A stretch of DNA of 64,000 bases, from NCBI RefSeq assembly GCF_028771845.1, contig NZ_CP118270.1, forward strand, positions 1,674,001 through 1,738,000, given 5' to 3'. Shown one piece after another: positions 8,624 to 16,698 of the stretch (within the stretch, counting starts at the first letter, position 1; the number at the start of each line of letters is the position of its first letter). Made by a program: the position numbers and the translations under genes. Source of the stretch: Paenibacillus marchantiae. Its GTDB lineage: Bacteria > Bacillota > Bacilli > Paenibacillales > Paenibacillaceae. Under the pieces are notes generated by a model. That model did not search any database. It was not told where the DNA came from and saw only the letters and a list, made by a program, of their open reading frames with translations.

Positions 8624-9499
8624 ATGGCGGGTTCCGTTCCATTAACGCCTGCTTCCCATGTAAGAACCGGGCCGGGGCCAAACCGAGCAACCACGGAAGC
8701 ACCGTGGGTTAAATGGTTGTTGATCGGGTTGGCAAGTCTGGTGCTGATCTGGCTGCTCATCTTGCCGCTGGTGATCGTGCTGATGGAGGCGTTAAAACAA
8801 GGCTGGGGTGTCTACATCGCCGCGCTTACCGAGCCAGACGCGATGTCGGCATTGAAACTTACGCTGCTGGTTGCCGGAATCACCGTACCGCTCAATACGA
8901 TATTTGGTGTGGCGGCTGCGTGGGTCATTACTAAGTTCCAATTCAGGGGCAAAGGACTCATGATCACCCTGATCGATCTTCCTTTTTCGATTTCGCCTGT
9001 GGTAGGCGGGTTGATCTTTGTCCTCGTCTTTGGGTCGAATGGATGGTTTGGACCTTGGCTGGCCGAGCATGATATCAAAATTATTTTTGCCCTGCCCGGC
9101 ATTGTCATCGCAACGTTGTTCATTACGTTTCCCTTCGTTGCCAGAGAACTGATTCCGTTAATGGAAGATCAGGGCACGAGGGAAGAAGAAGCGGCGGTTA
9201 CGCTTGGGGCCTCGGGGTGGCGGATTTTCTGGAATGTGACACTTCCCAACATCAAGTGGGGACTGCTGTATGGCATTATTCTGTGTAATGCGCGGGCGAT
9301 GGGCGAGTTTGGGGCCGTGTCTGTTGTATCGGGACATATTCGCGGGGAGACTAACACCTTGCCGCTGCATGTCGAGATCCTGTATAACGAATATCAATTC
9401 TCCGCTTCGTTTGCCGTCGCCTCCTTGTTGCTGATTTTGGCTCTGGCAACGTTGCTGCTCAAGAGCTGGTTGGGTCATAAAACGATTCCCGAAAAGTGA
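8624..9499 (+). CDS. cysW: Sulfate ABC transporter permease CysW
   Basis: 291 residues. A hydrophilic 30-residue N-terminus is followed by six membrane segments. The EAA loop EEEAAVTLGASGWRIFW is at about 187-203, and ARAMGEFGAVSVVSGHIRGETNT is the CysW signature. It forms a heterodimer with CysT. SD AAAGGAGGTACAGAAT precedes the ATG. Unusually, no cysA ATPase gene follows; the next gene is yezD. The ATPase must be encoded elsewhere or shared. Confidence 0.95.
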   Translation: MAGSVPLTPASHVRTGPGPNRATTEAPWVKWLLIGLASLVLIWLLILPLVIVLMEALKQGWGVYIAALTEPDAMSALKLTLLVAGITVPLNTIFGVAAAWVITKFQFRGKGLMITLIDLPFSISPVVGGLIFVLVFGSNGWFGPWLAEHDIKIIFALPGIVIATLFITFPFVARELIPLMEDQGTREEEAAVTLGASGWRIFWNVTLPNIKWGLLYGIILCNARAMGEFGAVSVVSGHIRGETNTLPLHVEILYNEYQFSASFAVASLLLILALATLLLKSWLGHKTIPEK

Positions 9500-9590
9500 T
9501 GTAACACTCCTGTATCCATGCCGATCATCTTGGTTTTGAAGAGGGTTCCGAATGAAAATGGATTTTGTTTAAACTTCATGAAAATTCGGA

Positions 9591-9619
9591 TTGACAGCTA
9601 ATGGAAGCCCTGCTAATGT
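9591..9619 (+). promoter_or_regulatory. Candidate promoter of yezD
   Basis: TTGACA (9591-9596), 17-bp spacer, TAATGT (9614-9619). A CCAA/TTGG inverted repeat lies at the expected transcription start (about 9623-9641) and could be an operator. The -10 is imperfect. Confidence 0.5.
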
Positions 9620-9725
9620 ATAAACCAAGTATATAGGTTGGATAAGAATGAATTATAAGTCGGGTTGGATGACAGCGCACTTGAGGAATATAGCGGGCAG
9701 TAGCCCGAGAAGAGGAGGCGGCTCT

Positions 9726-9965
9726 ATGGCTAAGCCGTTAAAAGTGGATGAGGTATGGATGGATCGAATTGCCGGACAACTGAATGACATGGAGTTTGGC
9801 TCATTACACATCGTTGTACACGAAGGCCAGATTGTGCAGATGGAGCGCACCGAACGCAAGCGTTTTGAAAATACGCCCTCCGGCAGCGCCTCCAAATCCG
9901 GCAGCACTGCACGAAGCAGCTCACCCCGTTCATTGCGCTCATCGAATGCAAGCGCGAAGGGATAG
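9726..9965 (+). CDS. yezD: YezD-family (DUF2292) small protein
   Basis: 79 residues. The ATG at 9726 has a GAGGAGG SD; an upstream in-frame ATG (9648) lacks one. The core VDEVWMDRIAGQLNDMEFGS followed by LHIVVHEGQIVQMERTERKRF is the DUF2292/YezD domain; the tail is a Ser/Ala-rich, probably disordered extension. Function is unknown. Its position directly after sulfate permease genes supports a link to sulfur assimilation, as seen for this family in other Bacilli. Confidence 0.75.
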   Translation: MAKPLKVDEVWMDRIAGQLNDMEFGSLHIVVHEGQIVQMERTERKRFENTPSGSASKSGSTARSSSPRSLRSSNASAKG

Positions 9966-10018
9966 GCTTCATGTAATCCAGGATTGAATTAGGCATAATG
10001 CAAAAAATAGTAGAAACC

Positions 10019-10059
10019 AAAAAAAGAGAAGCCGCCGATTTTGCGGGCTTCTCTTTTTG
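10019..10059. terminator. Bidirectional intrinsic terminator
   Basis: AAAAAGAGAAGCC and GGCTTCTCTTTTT flank a GC-rich loop, between convergent yezD and the next membrane-protein gene. Confidence 0.88.
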
Positions 10060-10113
10060 GTGTTGAATGAACTGAGTCTGATGACACCAAGCCAACCGAG
10101 TTAACAGAGAGGT

Positions 10114-11034
10114 TTACTTTTCAGAAATGGCTCCAGATGTGCGTGGTTTATAGAGGTTTAGCTCTAAATCCAAGTTCTCATCCTCATGTGCTTCTGCAAT
10201 GCTATTCAATTCCTTATCCGAATCGGTGTGTCCCGCATAGGGGCGATCACTGCGAGAAGGCGTTCCTGTCAGGCTGAAGCCAGAGATGAACAGGATGAGT
10301 TGCAATCCCAATGCGTAGGGAGCAGCAGCAAGTCCGATCAGATGAAGCAGCGAGCACATGGCAATTAGAGTAACAAGTGCTTTGGTTACTGTGCCCGATG
10401 AACCCTGTCTTGGGCTGGACCAGAGCAGATAACCATAGAACACCGTGATGATCAAGGAAACGAAGCGTATCCATGGCAAAGCATTGAACCATGAATGCCA
10501 GAAAGGATACAACAGACCTTGTTGACGAAACACAAAATCAGCGATTAGGTACAGTACAGCTACTACAGCGGTGGGCTCGGCAGCTGGACGAATGACATTC
10601 CAGATCGCTCTTCCCCACTGGTCAGGATGTGCGTATCGATTCAATGCATCGGACAATGCTGCACTCTCTCGTTCCAGAGCCCTGTGCATCAATGCCAGTC
10701 GAGCGGGATCAACATCGATAATACAGCTGCGGATCTGATCCTGAAGCTGTGGAGACAGATGCACTGCGGCTCTGCAGGACAGCATGGCCGTTAATAATTC
10801 ATGATGCTCATGTTCCGTTATAGCAACTTTCCGTTGTTCTTTGGCTGTGAGTTGTCCCAGTAGGGTTGTACTTATGTATAATGTATCTCGTATCGCGTGC
10901 ATTCGCCTGTCACGGCTTCGTCTGACCTCAGTGGCTGACCACACGTAGAGTCCAAGCAGCACAGTGATCATTCCGAGTAGTACCGCCACGAAGCCCGGAT
11001 ATGAGAATAGAGCAAGCATCCAGCGTTGAAGCAC
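10114..11034 (-). CDS. Uncharacterised membrane protein
   Basis: 306 residues from a GTG at 11034 chosen because GGAGG lies 7 nt upstream; the longer frame to 11175 reads through that SD and is Cys-rich nonsense. An N-terminal membrane segment (about 10-32) is followed by a soluble helical region (about 35-145, with EHEHHELL and a DPARLALMHRALERESAALSDALN stretch). Three to four further membrane segments (about 155-260) and an acidic tail (DSDKELNSIAEAHEDENLDL) complete it. I do not recognise a family. Own terminator; likely monocistronic. Confidence 0.7.
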   Translation of the reverse strand: MLQRWMLALFSYPGFVAVLLGMITVLLGLYVWSATEVRRSRDRRMHAIRDTLYISTTLLGQLTAKEQRKVAITEHEHHELLTAMLSCRAAVHLSPQLQDQIRSCIIDVDPARLALMHRALERESAALSDALNRYAHPDQWGRAIWNVIRPAAEPTAVVAVLYLIADFVFRQQGLLYPFWHSWFNALPWIRFVSLIITVFYGYLLWSSPRQGSSGTVTKALVTLIAMCSLLHLIGLAAAPYALGLQLILFISGFSLTGTPSRSDRPYAGHTDSDKELNSIAEAHEDENLDLELNLYKPRTSGAISEK

Positions 11035-11251
11035 AATGGTTCCTCCTTTGCAAAAACTGTAGTGTAGCATGAAACACGGTTCACATAAGCTTTCTCTCAC
11101 TATTACACAGGAATTGCGTGAATTCAAGCAGGAACAGTAGGAATTTACTGTCATAAGAAGGACCACGGCACCCATGCAAAGAAGATGTAATTTCCATGAA
11201 TTTTTTAATTCTACACATAATTATAGATTTAATAGGAAGGGAGCATGATCA

Positions 11252-11665
11252 ATGGACCAGATCAACATTGAACACACACCGCCCTCAACAGCAGAATACC
11301 TTGCGTTACGGAAAAGCGCAGGTCTTAGTGCGATGAGCAAGGAGGGGGCGGAGATTGGGCTGCCCAATAGTCTTTTTGCCGTATGTCTGCGTGAAGAAAA
11401 TGAAATCGTAGGCATGGGCCGGGTCATCGGGGACGGAGGTTGCTTCTTTCAGGTGGTGGATATCGCCGTGCGCCCGGATCAGCAGGGAAGAGGATATGGC
11501 AAATTGATTATGAGCGAGATCATGAATTATTTGCGCGAACATGTGCCTGCTCGTGGCTTGGTTAGCCTGCTGGCTGACGTTCCTGCCGATCGTCTGTACG
11601 CTCAATTCGGCTTCACCTACACCAGTCCGAAATCGGAAGGCATGTGGTGGAGACAAGGGGAATAG
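11252..11665 (+). CDS. GNAT-family N-acetyltransferase
   Basis: 137 residues with the acetyl-CoA pyrophosphate-binding motif VRPDQQGRGYGKLIMSEIM (about residues 72-90) and the preceding beta-strand FFQVVDIA. C-terminal AQFGFTYTSPKSEGMWW is typical of short GNATs (YjdG-like). SD GGAAGGGAG precedes the ATG. The acceptor substrate is unknown. A terminator follows at 11760. Confidence 0.85.
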   Translation: MDQINIEHTPPSTAEYLALRKSAGLSAMSKEGAEIGLPNSLFAVCLREENEIVGMGRVIGDGGCFFQVVDIAVRPDQQGRGYGKLIMSEIMNYLREHVPARGLVSLLADVPADRLYAQFGFTYTSPKSEGMWWRQGE

Positions 11666-11759
11666 AGCGGAAATAAGCTGAGTTAAGCCTGTTTAAATAA
11701 AATTAGCCTTATATATGGGAAATAGCCTATCAATACCTCATTCGTGTATCCAACTAATT

Positions 11760-11787
11760 AAACCTTTGGTTATCCATAGGTTTTTTT
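11760..11787 (+). terminator. Intrinsic terminator
   Basis: AAACCT-t-TGG-ttat-CCA-t-AGGTTT followed by T7 (11781-11787). Confidence 0.8.
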
Positions 11788-11894
11788 GCTTTACATCCAT
11801 TTATTTACAAGTATAATGTAATTTAAATACAATTTACGATTTACGATTTACAAAATACGATAATCATAATAAATGCAGAATGGAGGAGACAAAA

Positions 11895-12272
11895 TTGGAT
11901 AAAGACCAGCGGACTCAATTTAATCGAATGGTGGAACGGTCCATGGAGCAAGCCAGCAGAAACCTATCGGGAACCAAGGGGGTTGTCTCCGTAAGATTAA
12001 GTCAGGAAGAGATTGATATTATTGATCAGCTTGTATTTCTTGAACTGGCCAAGAACCGATCTGATGCAACGGCGATGTTAATCAGGGAAGGGATTCGGAC
12101 TCATCAATCGTTATTGAACGAGATTCAGGAGTATACGGCAGAGCTTGAGCGGGTAAAGGCCAAAATACAACAGTCCATTCGCAATTCAGGTTTGTTGACA
12201 CGTCTGCAAAGTGAAACTGGAAGTGAGATCGAAGTGAAAGGAGAGAGAGTGAATGAAACAGACGAAAAATGA
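11895..12272 (+). CDS. Ribbon-helix-helix-like putative regulator
   Basis: 125 residues from TTG at 11895; GGAGGA at 11883-11888 is correctly spaced, whereas the ATG at 11880 overlaps that SD. The segment VVSVRLSQEEIDIIDQLVFL followed by AKNRSDATAMLIREGI has the beta-strand/helix/helix pattern of RHH (CopG/Arc-like) DNA-binding proteins. A charged helix (LNEIQEYTAELERVKAKIQQ) follows and may oligomerise. The end overlaps the MFS gene by 20 bp, so the two are co-translated. It may regulate that transporter. No exact family recognised. Confidence 0.65.
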   Translation: MDKDQRTQFNRMVERSMEQASRNLSGTKGVVSVRLSQEEIDIIDQLVFLELAKNRSDATAMLIREGIRTHQSLLNEIQEYTAELERVKAKIQQSIRNSGLLTRLQSETGSEIEVKGERVNETDEK

Positions 12273-13533
12273 AATCCATAACGACAGTTATGGATCTGTT
12301 CTGCGTCTTCCATCTTTTTGTGTACTTCTTGCAGGCAGGCTGATATCCGGTGCAGGTCAAATTTTATTTTCCATGGCTACGATGTGGTATATTCTTCAAC
12401 TAACCGAGTCAGCACTCGCAGCAGCACTGATTCCTATGTTGCCATACTTTATCTATGCTTTTTTGGGTATACCACTGGCTACAATCAGTGATCGGCTACC
12501 CAAAAAGCAGCTCTTGATCTGGACAGATGTACTTAGAGCATGCGTGGCCTGTATATTGGCGCTTTTATTCATGAGTGGTCAGATGGTGCCGTGGCATATC
12601 TATGCTGCCAATTTGCTCATTGCGATTCTTGGATTTTTGTTCAATCCGGCAACCCAGACCGTCATCCCCGCAATTCTGCCCGACCCGTCGAAGCAGTTAG
12701 CACCAGCCAACGCACTTCTAAATTCATCTTCCAAAACAATTGAATTGCTTGGATATGCTGTAGGTGGCATATTGGTGGCGTTCATCTCAGTCCAGTCCAT
12801 CCTTTTCATCTATGCACTTACCTTTCTGCTATCTGCTCTCTCCATTGTCTTTATTCATATTCCGGTGACCAAAGTGGTCAAACAAAAAGGGATTTCTGGC
12901 TTTATGAAGGACAGTTTGCAAGGGATTACCTTTTTGTTCTCGCGTAAAATTCTGGCCAGCTGCATCATTTTTGGTGCCATTATCAACTTTGCTGGCGCGC
13001 CTCTGCACATCTTCACTCCGATTTTTGCTGACATGGTTCTTCATGCCGGACCACAAGGCTACGGTCTTCTCCAATCTGCCTTTGCCGCTGGTAGTATTGC
13101 AGGCTCTTTGCTCAGTGGGAAATATGCCAAACGGCTTTCGCTTGCTCGATGGTTCCTAATCAGTTATCTCATCTCAGGTGCGAGTTTGCTGCTCATGCCT
13201 ATGTTTCCTAATCTGTATATCGCCATCGCCTGTTCATTCTTTTTAATGTTGGGGCTTGCCCTCGTAAATGTACCTTTGGTTAACTCGATTCTTCTATCTA
13301 CACCGGAAGAAAAGAGGGGACGTGTCATGAATAGTATGGGAGTCTTAATGAGTGGCATCAGCAATCCGCTGGGTTTATTGCTCGGAGGCTGGCTCATTGA
13401 AACGTATAATCCATCCTGGGTGTACATGGGAATCGGCGCATTTGTTATTGTCATGGGACTGGGGAGCATGTTTGTCCGGCCTTTCCGAGAGGAACAGGGG
13501 CAACGCTCCAGACAGCAAGCGTCATCCATTTAG
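12253..13533 (+). CDS. MFS transporter (EntS/macrolide-efflux-like)
   Basis: 426 residues with 12 predicted membrane segments. The N-terminal region RLPSFCVLLAGRLISGAGQI and motif A-like ATISDRLPKKQLLIWTD (about 76-92) mark the MFS_3 branch. The repeat motif in the second half is SGKYAKRLSLARWFLISY. Such carriers usually export drugs or siderophores by proton antiport. SD GAAAGGAGAGAGAG lies inside the upstream RHH gene, which overlaps by 20 bp. Confidence 0.85.
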   Translation: MKQTKNEIHNDSYGSVLRLPSFCVLLAGRLISGAGQILFSMATMWYILQLTESALAAALIPMLPYFIYAFLGIPLATISDRLPKKQLLIWTDVLRACVACILALLFMSGQMVPWHIYAANLLIAILGFLFNPATQTVIPAILPDPSKQLAPANALLNSSSKTIELLGYAVGGILVAFISVQSILFIYALTFLLSALSIVFIHIPVTKVVKQKGISGFMKDSLQGITFLFSRKILASCIIFGAIINFAGAPLHIFTPIFADMVLHAGPQGYGLLQSAFAAGSIAGSLLSGKYAKRLSLARWFLISYLISGASLLLMPMFPNLYIAIACSFFLMLGLALVNVPLVNSILLSTPEEKRGRVMNSMGVLMSGISNPLGLLLGGWLIETYNPSWVYMGIGAFVIVMGLGSMFVRPFREEQGQRSRQQASSI

Positions 13534-13857
13534 CCTATGAGCAGATTATCGTCCTTTTTGGAAATAGCACTGTATGGAGGCTGCTATGATGCTTATCTTG
13601 CATAACTGGTGGCGAGTAGGATGAAACTTCATAATATTAAAGATTTAGATCATGAAGTTTATTCAGAATGGTTCTGGGCTTACTTATTTTAATAAGGCAT
13701 GTATATGGGAACGGTGAGGTGAGCTAGCTACATGGTTTACAAGTGAGCACAGACGGTTTAAGATGGCGTGAGCCGTTTAAGGTATATAACAATGGGATTA
13801 AGTATTAAAATAACGGTAAGTTGACAAGATGATATCTACTGAAAAGAGGGATTTGAT
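13534..13857. other. Intergenic region, nothing recognised
   Basis: 324 bp between the MFS and NmrA-like genes. A TTGACA at 13821 is too close to the next start (13858) to pair with an obvious -10. I see no small ORF with an SD and no hairpin plus T-tract. Confidence 0.4.
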
Positions 13858-14490
13858 ATGAAAGTTTCCATTTTTGGAGCAACCGGAGCGATTGGGAAGA
13901 CGATACTGTGGGAGTTAATGGACCGCGGACATGAGGTAACGGCGATTGTTCGTGATCCTTCGAAGATTGAGATGGAGCATGAGCGTTTGCGTGTGGTACA
14001 GGGGGATTTGCTAAACCCGGACCAGGTTGCCGATTTTACAGCAGGACAGGAAGCCGTTGTGAGTGCCTATGGACCGAAGTTTGGTGCGGAGGAAGAGATG
14101 TTGGAAGTTACACGTTCACTAATTGAGGGTGTTCGTCGTGGAAAAGCAGGACGTTTGGTTGTCGTGGGTGGAGCAGGAAGCTTGCTTACCGATTCTGGAG
14201 AAATACTGATGGACACACCAGGATTCCCTGAGGAAGTCAAACCATTGGCGAAGGCTCATGTCGATGCGTATAACCTGATTGAAGCATCGGATATTAACTG
14301 GACCTACATGAGTCCTGCGGCTACGATCACAACAGGAAGACGGACAGGCCTATTCCGGGTTGGTATGAATCGTGTGATTACCGATGATCTTGGAGAGAGT
14401 TCGATTTCCGTTGGTGATTTTGCAGCGGCATTGGTGGATGAGCTGGATGATCCGCAATTTATTCAATCCCGGTTTACAGTAGGTTATTAA
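13858..14490 (+). CDS. NAD(P)H-binding atypical SDR (YwnB/NmrA-like)
   Basis: 210 residues. The N-terminal Rossmann motif GATGAIGK (residues 7-14) is followed by VTAIVRDPSKI and VVQGDLLNP, typical of NmrA/YwnB-like NAD(P)H-binding proteins. GRLVVVGGAGSL and a THR/Tyr-poor active site suggest a flavin-reductase-like or redox-sensor role rather than classical dehydrogenase activity. SD AAGAGGGA precedes the ATG. In B. subtilis ywnB sits next to the Rrf2 gene ywnA; here the Rrf2 gene is 13 kb away. Confidence 0.8.
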   Translation: MKVSIFGATGAIGKTILWELMDRGHEVTAIVRDPSKIEMEHERLRVVQGDLLNPDQVADFTAGQEAVVSAYGPKFGAEEEMLEVTRSLIEGVRRGKAGRLVVVGGAGSLLTDSGEILMDTPGFPEEVKPLAKAHVDAYNLIEASDINWTYMSPAATITTGRRTGLFRVGMNRVITDDLGESSISVGDFAAALVDELDDPQFIQSRFTVGY

Positions 14491-14555
14491 GGGTTTTAGG
14501 TAAGATAGCAATATTTCAGTAAATTTCCGAAGAGGCAACCGGGGAGGGATGAACG

Positions 14556-16223
14556 TTGTTTATCGTAACCGCTGAACAGATGAGAGCTGTGGATGAGTAT
14601 ACGATTCACAAGCTTGGCATTCCTGCAGCCAGTCTGATGGAGAACGCAGGCAGAGCCATCGCTGAGGAAGTTATCCGGCTGTTCCGGGAAGACGATGCTG
14701 ACCGCCGTTCGGAGCAGCATGGTTGCTGGAACAAAAACGGGAAGCGGGCGCACACCGGGCCCGGCGATCGGCCTGCTCATGGTGGCGACATCATCGCCGA
14801 TCCGGCGCTCGTGATGGAGCAACCCGGTGATCAGCAGTGGTACATGCTGATCGGCAAGGGTAATAATGGCGGCGACGGGCTGGTTGCGGCGCGCCATTTG
14901 GTTGAAGCGGGGCTCGGCGTGACTTTGGTTTACGCCGATGCGCCTGATGCGTTGCGGGGCGAAGCCGCAGTGCAGCGGGATGCCGCCGCGCAGCTCGGCA
15001 TCCCTGCTCTGGTCCACGGGCGCGAAGCCGTGGACTTCAGCCGGTGCACAGGCATCGTGGATGCGCTGCTGGGCACCGGCTCGAGGGGGGCGCCGCGCGG
15101 AGCATACGCGGCGCTGATTGAGGCGGTGAACGAAAGCGGCAAGCCAGTCGTGTCCGCCGATGTGCCAAGCGGGCTCAATGCCGACACCGGGGAGGTATAT
15201 GAGCCCTGCATTCAGGCCCGGGTTACCGTATGTCTCGCGCTACTTAAGCGCGGGCTGGTGCAGTACCCGGGTGCATCTGCCGCAGGGCGCATCGTGGTGC
15301 GCTCCATCGGCATTCCCGCGCGGCTTGCGCCGGAGCATGGCCCCTCGGTCCGTCTGCTGACGGAAGAGGTGCTGCGCAGTGCGCTACGCGTGGACACGGG
15401 CCGACTCCGGGCACCGGACGGCCACAAGGGCACTTACGGCCACGTGCTGCTGGCCGCAGGCAGTCTGCCGATGAGCGGCGCAGGCCTGCTCTCGGCCAAA
15501 GCCGCGCTGCGCGCTGGCTGTGGGCTCGCCACATGGGCGGTGCCCGCGGCACTGCTGCCGCATGTCATCGGCACCGTGCCCGAGCTCATGCTCGCTGCCG
15601 CCGCAGATGGCGACAGCGGCGAGTGGAACGCGGCTTCCGCAGACGCTGTGCTGCGTCTCGCCGAAAGCCGCGACGTGCTCGCGACCGGCCCGGGTCTCGG
15701 CCGCTTCAAGGGCGACACAGACTGGCTGCGCCGTCTGTGGCAACATTCGGATCGCCCGCTCGTCATCGACGCGGACGCCCTCAACATGCTGGCAGACGCT
15801 GGCCCAACAGGGCCTCGCGACTGGGGCAAACGAAGTGCGGCGACCATCCTGACGCCGCACCCTGGGGAGATGGGCCGACTGCTGGGCATGTCGACCCCCG
15901 AAGTACAGCGTGACCGAATTGGACACGCTGTACGGTACGCCCGCGAGCAGGGCGTGACCCTTGTGCTCAAGGGAGCACGAACGGTCATCGCAACGCCATC
16001 CGGCGAGGCGTATATCAACACCACGGGGCACGCAGGCATGGCAACCGGCGGTGCAGGAGACGTGTTGACCGGCATTATCGCCGGTCTGCTCGCCCAAGGG
16101 CTCAGCGCGGAGCAGGCTGCAGCCTTTGGCGTGTTTCTACACGGCCAGGCAGGGGAGAGAGCTGCGCTGCTGCGCGGTGATCCGGCATCCCTGCTCGCCG
16201 GGGATATCGTTGATGCACTATAA
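14556..16223 (+). CDS. nnr: Bifunctional NAD(P)H-hydrate epimerase / ADP-dependent dehydratase
   Basis: 555 residues from TTG at 14556 (SD GGGGAGGGAT). N-terminal YjeF_N epimerase domain (about 1-245): MENAGRAIAEE, GKGNNGGDGLVAARHL, DALLGTGSRGAPRG, SADVPSGLNADTGEVY. C-terminal ribokinase-like dehydratase domain (about 270-555): GHVLLAAGSLPMSGAG, LATGPGLGR, DADALNMLAD, LTPHPGEMGRLLG, and MATGGAGDVLTGIIAGLLAQ. It repairs hydrated NADH and NADPH. Oddities: a roughly 50-residue insertion (about 44-93) between the first helix and the GKGNNGGDG strand, and a strong rise in GC from about 14.85 kb to the end compared with the flanking genes. Confidence 0.93.
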   Translation: MFIVTAEQMRAVDEYTIHKLGIPAASLMENAGRAIAEEVIRLFREDDADRRSEQHGCWNKNGKRAHTGPGDRPAHGGDIIADPALVMEQPGDQQWYMLIGKGNNGGDGLVAARHLVEAGLGVTLVYADAPDALRGEAAVQRDAAAQLGIPALVHGREAVDFSRCTGIVDALLGTGSRGAPRGAYAALIEAVNESGKPVVSADVPSGLNADTGEVYEPCIQARVTVCLALLKRGLVQYPGASAAGRIVVRSIGIPARLAPEHGPSVRLLTEEVLRSALRVDTGRLRAPDGHKGTYGHVLLAAGSLPMSGAGLLSAKAALRAGCGLATWAVPAALLPHVIGTVPELMLAAAADGDSGEWNAASADAVLRLAESRDVLATGPGLGRFKGDTDWLRRLWQHSDRPLVIDADALNMLADAGPTGPRDWGKRSAATILTPHPGEMGRLLGMSTPEVQRDRIGHAVRYAREQGVTLVLKGARTVIATPSGEAYINTTGHAGMATGGAGDVLTGIIAGLLAQGLSAEQAAAFGVFLHGQAGERAALLRGDPASLLAGDIVDAL

Positions 16224-16366
16224 AACAGGGGCATGATTGGTGCCGACTCTTGGTACGTACATTCGTTACTTCATAAGCTGCATTTACACCGCTTTGAGCT
16301 CGGGTGATAGGTGTGCTGCATGCCTTTGCACAAAGGACGAAGATATAAACCACTCATAACATTAAG

Positions 16367-16413
16367 AAAGGGATGTCCATAGTCATAAACATGACGAGGA
16401 CATCCCTTTTTAG
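16367..16413 (+). terminator. Terminator with nested hairpin, copy A of a repeated element
   Basis: AAAGGGATGTCC (16367-16378) pairs with GGACATCCCTTTT; the loop itself contains GTCAT-aaac-ATGAC. A closely similar nested terminator occurs at 44507-44552, and both are followed by TTTAACGAATC. Confidence 0.75.
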
Positions 16414-16470
16414 TGGTATTAACTTTTAACGAATCAACACGCTATGAGCTGCATTTTCCATTAATCTGCG

Positions 16471-16575
16471 CTAGAATCCCAGCGACGTGATTTCACTGAT
16501 CGGCAGGTTCTGGCCTAAGTTTGTACCATTATAACGAGAATAACGTGACTGAAGTTCGTTAATCTGTACATTCAA
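16471..16575 (-). CDS. Possible 34-residue peptide downstream of the chemoreceptor
   Basis: A TTG at 16575 is preceded by GGAGGA with 6-7 nt spacing and opens 34 codons (MNVQINELQSRYSRY... ending ...SEITSLGF), with an in-frame TGA just before the SD. Hydrophilic, no signal or membrane segment. It lies 124 bp after the chemoreceptor stop on the same strand. It could be a real short peptide or the remnant 3' end of a lost gene; I recognise no family. Confidence 0.3.
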   Translation of the reverse strand: MNVQINELQSRYSRYNGTNLGQNLPISEITSLGF

Positions 16576-16698
16576 CCCAAATCCTCCAATTCAGGTGTGG
16601 TCGATTCGTTAGAATGGATTAGCGCTTCGACCCGAGAAAGGAAGTCCCTTCCAACCTCCGGTACAGCCGCTTCCCTTCATTCTTTTATCATGGTTCAA

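Noticed and set aside
14930..16097. Several long overlapping minus-strand frames over nnr
   Set aside because: High GC suppresses stop codons; these are shadows of the NnrE/NnrD gene.
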